From: Planctomycetota bacterium
GTDB lineage: Bacteria; Planctomycetota; UBA1135; GCA-002686595
Assembly: GCA_014237855.1 (NCBI GenBank)
Contig: JABACD010000004.1
Location: 62,001-126,000 of the forward strand
DNA length: 64,000 nucleotides
Direction: 5' to 3'
The notes below the pieces were generated by a model, which ran no database searches, was not told where the DNA came from, and was given only the letters and a program-made list of their open reading frames with translations. Below are positions 59,730-64,000 of the stretch, piece after piece (the first letter of the stretch is position 1; every line of letters starts with the position of its first letter). The position numbers and the translations under genes are program-made.

Positions 59730-60971
59730 ATGGATCAATCTTCCTTCACGGCCTTCGCCACTCCAGCCGAGCCCTCCAAGGGCTCCCAGGGTGGATCCGA
59801 CGGAACCATGCTGCAGCGAACCGCAGATAGTCTCGACGAACAGAAGCTGACGCCCCTCCTGGCGCAGCTGGGGGAGGAAGCACGTACCTGGCGATTCGCC
59901 GTGGCGCCCAATCCGTGCGTGGGTGCGGCGGTGCTCTCCAGGGGCAAGGTGGTGGCAAAGGGCTTCCACCGGGTCTTCGGGGGGCCTCATGCCGAGGTCG
60001 AGGCGCTCGCGAAGGCTGCCAAGAGCCAGGTAGACCCCGACGCCTTGGACCTCATGGTCGTGACCCTGGAGCCCTGCTCCACGGAGGGCAAGACCGGCGC
60101 CTGTGTCCAGGCGATCCTGAAGTCTGGTATCCGCAGGGTGGTCGTTGGGGCCCTTGATCCCGATGCCCGTCATCAGGGGGCGGGTCTCGAGGCTCTTCGC
60201 GAGGCTGGTGTCGAGGTCTACTTGATGGAGGGTCACTCCGAGCTCGAGAAGCTCTCTCCGCACTTCCTGCACTGGCACGCTCCGGAGCGGCTCCGCCGCC
60301 CCCGGCCCTGGGTCATCGCCAAGTGGGCGCAGACTCGAACTGGCCAGCTACAACCCCCCGAGGACATCGGGGAGGGCCGTTGGATCTCCTGCGATGACTC
60401 GCGGTCCGAGGTGCTGGAGCTGCGTGGCCGAGTGGATGCCATTGTGACAGGAGTAGGAACAGTGCTGGCCGACGATCCGAGGTTGTCGGTGCGCACACCA
60501 GTCACCTGCGATCAGCCTCCGCTGAGGGTCGTCCTGGACAGCTTCCTGAGGACGCCTGTCGACTCCCACCTGTTCAAGCCCCTCCATGAGGGAGAGGCCG
60601 CGGGACAGGTGATCCTCCTCACGGTGGCGGGCGCGGACGCTGGCCGCTGGCGTGCCCTGGAGGCCGCCGGAGCGGAGATTCATGGTCTCCACACGGAAGA
60701 TGGAGATCACCTCTCCTTGCGGGAAGTGGAAACCTGGTTATGGAACCGTGGTGTGCGCCGTGCGCTGCTCGAGACCGGCCCTACCCTGCTCAATAGCTTC
60801 CTCGATCGAGGATATGTGGATCAGGTACGTATCTATACAGGTGACGTGAATGGGGGCCGAGGCACCTCGATGGGGACCTGGCTGGCCGATGCAAGCCTTG
60901 AAGATCGACTCGATCGAGAGCTGGGTGTGGATGCCGTGCTGGAGGGCTTCGTCGACGAGAACCGTCGCTAG
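59730..60971 (+). CDS. ribD: Riboflavin biosynthesis deaminase/reductase RibD
   Basis: A 413-residue bifunctional enzyme for the second and third riboflavin steps. The N-terminal deaminase domain has the zinc site His87-Ala-Glu89 (PHAEVEAL) with Cys116 and Cys125 (EPCSTEGKTGAC). The C-terminal reductase domain (about 190-410) begins R-P-(R)-P-W-V-I-A-K-W-A-Q-T-x-T-G and includes the NADPH-site D-A-I-V-T-G-x-G-T-V-L-A-D-D-P-x-L. The 40-residue N-terminal extension is longer than usual; a start at the internal Met27 would shorten it. ribB, ribE and ribH are not in the window. Confidence 0.93.
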   Translation: MDQSSFTAFATPAEPSKGSQGGSDGTMLQRTADSLDEQKLTPLLAQLGEEARTWRFAVAPNPCVGAAVLSRGKVVAKGFHRVFGGPHAEVEALAKAAKSQVDPDALDLMVVTLEPCSTEGKTGACVQAILKSGIRRVVVGALDPDARHQGAGLEALREAGVEVYLMEGHSELEKLSPHFLHWHAPERLRRPRPWVIAKWAQTRTGQLQPPEDIGEGRWISCDDSRSEVLELRGRVDAIVTGVGTVLADDPRLSVRTPVTCDQPPLRVVLDSFLRTPVDSHLFKPLHEGEAAGQVILLTVAGADAGRWRALEAAGAEIHGLHTEDGDHLSLREVETWLWNRGVRRALLETGPTLLNSFLDRGYVDQVRIYTGDVNGGRGTSMGTWLADASLEDRLDRELGVDAVLEGFVDENRR

Positions 60972-60986
60972 GGAACCGGGCCAGCT

Positions 60987-62126
60987 TCAGTCCTTCTTCT
61001 TGGGGGCGTGCTGCGGGTAGCTCTCGCATGCCTGCGCGTAGGCCCTGGTCGAGGCGTACTTCTTGCCGAAGAGCTTTCGAAGAGCCCTGCGCATCCCCTT
61101 CTCGTTGCCCTGCTTCTCCAGCTCAGCAGCCTCTTCGAGGAGGGTTTGGGCTTCCTGCTCGGATCGCCAGGCGCGAATCTCGTCTCGAATGGACTTGTCC
61201 CTCTCAGCGCGACTGATCAGTCGCGAGATCTCGGAGCTGAGTGGCGTCCCTTCCCAGTCCAGCCGAAGTTGAACGAGTCCCGCGTAGGTGTCGGCTGCCG
61301 TACCGGGAACCAGGCCGCTCTTCATGCTCTCCAGCTGTGCTGACATGCTTGCCTGAAGATCGGGCATCGCCTGACGTGCATGGTCGGCATAGACACCTGT
61401 CTCGCTGATCTCCAGGATGGCCGCCCACTCGCGCCAGGCAGTTCCCCAGAGCTTGCCCTCGGTCGACCGCAAGGCTTCTTTCTCCAGCTTCTTGACCTGG
61501 CTGAGCTCGGCCTGCGTGAAACCGGGGCCCGCAAGCTTTTGGGCCTTTTGCAGCTGGCCAAGGACCTCTCCTGTTTCGGCTGGATGACCATCCTGCTTGT
61601 GAAACGAGATCTTCCCTTCAGGGCTCAGGATGACCGTCTGGGGGAGCTTCAGGTCGCCCGCCTCGTCGTGAAAGGCGATGTAGAGATCATCCCAAGGAGC
61701 GCGGTGTTGTTCGCAGTTCGTGAACCAGGGGTAGCTCGAGCAAACCAGGCTCTCCACCTGGCGCCCCTCGATGGTCTCCTTGATGGTCTTGAGCTCGTGT
61801 TCGCCGTTGTTGGCAATGATCACCACAGCCCGTTCGGAGGCAGCGGTGAGCTTGGAGTCGTTCAGCGCACTGTCCCGGTAGCTGTCGTTCTCGGGCTCAT
61901 TCTCGAGGATCATGTGGACGACCAGCGGTACGTTTCGTTCGAGGCTGGATTTCTTGGCAGCGCTGAGGTCGCCCAGGAAGGGTGTGAGTACGGCGTCCTT
62001 GCTTCGCCTACGCTTGCCTCTGGACTGTTCCGCGGAGATCTCTGGGCGCTCTGAGAGATGCAGGCAATCGACAGGGGCCGCCAGGCTGAGCAAGGAGAAC
62101 AGGGTGAGGGGGCGGATAGGTGACAT
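60987..62126 (-). CDS. Exported protein with thioredoxin-like domain
   Basis: A 379-residue protein with a signal peptide (about 1-22), a thioredoxin-like domain (about 50-190) resembling planctomycete 'thioredoxin family' proteins, with the strand VPLVVHMILENE followed later by the conserved cis-Pro in LPQTVILSPEGK, and a C-terminal helical region rich in Lys/Glu. A CXXC active-site pair is absent: the position after the first strand reads NEPEND. It is therefore unlikely to be a disulfide reductase. It is convergent with ribD, 15 bases apart, and divergent from the next lipoprotein. Confidence 0.72.
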   Translation of the reverse strand: MSPIRPLTLFSLLSLAAPVDCLHLSERPEISAEQSRGKRRRSKDAVLTPFLGDLSAAKKSSLERNVPLVVHMILENEPENDSYRDSALNDSKLTAASERAVVIIANNGEHELKTIKETIEGRQVESLVCSSYPWFTNCEQHRAPWDDLYIAFHDEAGDLKLPQTVILSPEGKISFHKQDGHPAETGEVLGQLQKAQKLAGPGFTQAELSQVKKLEKEALRSTEGKLWGTAWREWAAILEISETGVYADHARQAMPDLQASMSAQLESMKSGLVPGTAADTYAGLVQLRLDWEGTPLSSEISRLISRAERDKSIRDEIRAWRSEQEAQTLLEEAAELEKQGNEKGMRRALRKLFGKKYASTRAYAQACESYPQHAPKKKD

Positions 62127-62254
62127 GCTGGATCTGTTGGGGGCTGGCTCGGTCCTCGATCTTGGCTGGAGCTGGTTCGGGGGGCAAGAGCGAGGCAAAG
62201 AACCAGGACTGTATCTCAGGGAGGATGGGGCTGGTTCCCCCCTGGGGGCGCCTG

Positions 62255-62260
62255 TAGAAC
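62255..62260 (+). promoter_or_regulatory. Putative -10 hexamer (TAGAAC) of the right-edge lipoprotein
   Basis: TAGAAC (4/6 match) ends 6 nt before ATG 62267, the same leaderless-like spacing as at other genes. Confidence 0.3.
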
Positions 62261-62266
62261 AGGACC

Positions 62267-64000
62267 ATGCCCAGCACAATTGACTCCTGCTGCCCCCGGA
62301 TTGTAGAGCTAGCCGGAGCGCTGCTGTTCCTGCTCGCGTCCTGCGCTGGGCCGACTGAGAAGCCTCGTCACCTACCTCCGGCGGTGGCCGTCGAGGCCTT
62401 CACTCGCGCGCGCGATCTGAGGGCGGCGGGGGTTGGCCCTAATGATGCGCGGCTCTGGAGTGCCCTCGCGGAGGCGCGACAGGCCGCTCCGGACTGGGTG
62501 GCTCCCAGGCGCCTGGAGGATGACCTACTGCGTGATTCCTTCCTCGGTGTCATGGCGCTTGAACGCCGCCGTGTTGAGCTGGCGGAGGATGCCTCAGATG
62601 TGCGTGCGCAGTATCTGGTAGCGCGCTTGGAGGGCAGCAGTGCCTTGGCAAGATTCGAGGGCTTGGCTCGCCGTGAACGGGACTTCGCCTGGGGGCTCTA
62701 CGCCTCGGCCTGGGTGCGCTCACGCTCCGGAGCCAACGGTGACATCATCGGGGACTGGAGAAGGGCGGTACGCGAGGCTCGTACACCTTGGGAGGCCGCC
62801 TATTTTGGGAGAGGACTCGCCCGCTACTTGATGGTGGTGGAGCGGCCCGCAGAGGCTCTATCGGTGATGCAGGAGCTGCTGGAGGGGCTGGAGTTGCGGC
62901 CAACCGACCGAGACTGGCTGGAGTCCGAGTTGGCCGTGCTGGAACTTCGGTACCCCGAGCGTGGAACGAATCGGCGGGGATACGAGCGTGGTCTCTGGCT
63001 GATCCGATCAGCTCGACTCAGTCCGGATGCGCTCGATCACCTCGTGCGTCAGATGTGGCTCTCGGGTGTTCCGGACGATCCGGCCTGGTACCGACTCGAA
63101 CTGGCGCTGGAGTCCCAGTCGAGCCGGACTCGTGCTGCCCTCCTGGCCGAACTCTGGCTGGAGCGCGGCGACGACGGCCATGCCCGTTCAATCGCCATGG
63201 CTCAGGGTGACGAGGGGCTCGTTGAGAAGCTGCAATCCCTGCAGGACTTCGCTGGTCGACTTCGAGCGGGGTGGTACGGGGAAGCTGTCGAGCTCTGGCT
63301 CGACACACTCCCGGCTCAGGTCTGTGATGGAGATGGACTGCCTTTGGACCCAGGCCTTCGAGAAATGGTGCTGGCGGGACGCGCCCTCGAGCGAGCACCC
63401 GCTGATGTCGAGGCGCTGGTTGCCCTGGGCCAGTGCTTCCTCGAGATCGGCTGGTACCGGGAAGCTCAGATCATGGCCTCGTCGCTTCGCTCCCTGGACA
63501 GGGAGGAGTCGGCTCGACTGCGAAGAAGTGCCCTGGCAGGGAGGACGATGCTCTTTGAGCTGCGGCGTGCCCTCGGTGCCGTGCAACGGAATGAGCCGGA
63601 CTTCCGGCGGGAGGCAGTCGGGGCAGCGGCCGGCAAGTCGACCGAGGACGCGGGTGATGAGCTGGATCTCCTCCTGGGCCGCTGGGGGCGAGCCTTCGCT
63701 GACAACGAGGCTCTGAGAGGAGGCCCGGCGAATGAGCACTCGACCGTGGAGGCGCTGGTGCATTCTCCCAGACTGGTCTACGGGGTGTTTGCCGAGCTTG
63801 TGCATCCCGGCCCCTGGTTCTCTGCGGCGGATGAACTTGCGGGGCTGGGTATCGAGGGGGAGCCTGTTCCAGGGCTTGCTCGTGAGATGGCGCGGCACAA
63901 CCGATTCGCTGTCGTGGGGCAGGCCTTGCTGGATGCGCCCGACGGAATCGTCTTGAAGCGCATCTGGGTCGAGGAAGAGGCGGGTGAACACCTGGGAGCC
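62267..64000 (+). CDS. Large lipoprotein with helical repeats, 3' end outside window
   Basis: A reading frame of 578 codons runs from ATG 62267 through the last base of the window without a stop, so the gene is truncated by the window edge. The N-terminus has a signal with lipobox LASC (about Cys26). The rest is helical and TPR-like, with Ala/Leu/Trp/Arg-rich repeats such as LMVVERPAEALSVMQELLEG and VEALVALGQCFLEIGWYREA. No catalytic domain is reached before the end. It may be the N-terminal repeat part of a larger protein such as a secreted peptidase or scaffold. The ATG is the first one upstream of the signal peptide and has TAGAAC 6 nt before it. Confidence 0.78.
   Translation, partial: MPSTIDSCCPRIVELAGALLFLLASCAGPTEKPRHLPPAVAVEAFTRARDLRAAGVGPNDARLWSALAEARQAAPDWVAPRRLEDDLLRDSFLGVMALERRRVELAEDASDVRAQYLVARLEGSSALARFEGLARRERDFAWGLYASAWVRSRSGANGDIIGDWRRAVREARTPWEAAYFGRGLARYLMVVERPAEALSVMQELLEGLELRPTDRDWLESELAVLELRYPERGTNRRGYERGLWLIRSARLSPDALDHLVRQMWLSGVPDDPAWYRLELALESQSSRTRAALLAELWLERGDDGHARSIAMAQGDEGLVEKLQSLQDFAGRLRAGWYGEAVELWLDTLPAQVCDGDGLPLDPGLREMVLAGRALERAPADVEALVALGQCFLEIGWYREAQIMASSLRSLDREESARLRRSALAGRTMLFELRRALGAVQRNEPDFRREAVGAAAGKSTEDAGDELDLLLGRWGRAFADNEALRGGPANEHSTVEALVHSPRLVYGVFAELVHPGPWFSAADELAGLGIEGEPVPGLAREMARHNRFAVVGQALLDAPDGIVLKRIWVEEEAGEHLGA

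Overview
This is a G+C-rich bacterial window, densely coded on both strands. It carries about 50 protein genes, two tRNA genes, and reading frames that run off both ends. The gene content suggests a member of the Planctomycetota or a close relative. The pointers are a lipoprotein sulfatase, an ECF-type sigma factor upstream of a giant membrane Ser/Thr kinase with a sulfatase-modifying-factor-like C-terminus, NPCBM, PA14 and carboxypeptidase-regulatory-like secreted proteins, many lipoproteins of unknown function, duplicated GroEL, and very few Shine-Dalgarno sequences. This assignment is inference; no rRNA is present to settle it.

Layout. 1-3.5 kb: the 3' part of a large repeat-domain protein, then a HAD phosphatase. 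3.5-9.1 kb (minus): a chaperone run, groEL-groEL-dnaJ-grpE-fmdB, with no groES or dnaK. 9.6-11.8 kb: an exported NPCBM protein and a diguanylate cyclase. 12.2-15.8 kb: the classical rpsB-tsf-pyrH-frr translation cluster, then tRNA-Lys(UUU). 16-20.4 kb: an Xaa-Pro aminopeptidase, an exported unknown, a Trm112-like protein, eboE and tRNA-Glu(UUC). 20.6-27.2 kb: a DoxX-like protein, a sulfatase, an AI-2E-family permease, a protein with two PARP-type zinc fingers, a Xer recombinase and an MFS transporter. 27.3-29.5 kb: pabB-pabC (folate precursor). 29.6-34.9 kb: three envelope unknowns, xseA and a family-2 glycosyltransferase. 34.9-37.6 kb (minus): a deoxyhypusine-synthase-like enzyme and nadA. 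37.8-42.7 kb: a beta-helix/PA14 lipoprotein, an ALDH4-type pruA and a coiled-coil lipoprotein. 42.7-45.9 kb: an exported squalene-cyclase-repeat protein overlapping eboA, followed by eboB. 45.9-53.4 kb: an FkbM methyltransferase, a PTPS-family enzyme, lipoproteins, a GT9 and miaB. 53.4-58.3 kb (minus): sigma factor, giant kinase and lipoprotein. 58.5-61 kb: mdh and ribD. 61-64 kb: a thioredoxin-fold exported protein and the start of another lipoprotein.

The most unusual content is as follows. Three ebo genes (metabolite-trafficking cluster) are split into two places about 24 kb apart, and eboA is translationally coupled to an exported terpene-cyclase-like repeat protein. A small protein consists of two PARP-type zinc fingers with no PARP catalytic domain. 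There are two adjacent, diverged GroELs. The kinase has an altered HRD motif and ends in an FGE-like fold that lacks the catalytic cysteines. About ten genes have a TATAAT-like hexamer only 4-10 nt before the start codon, which points to leaderless transcription.
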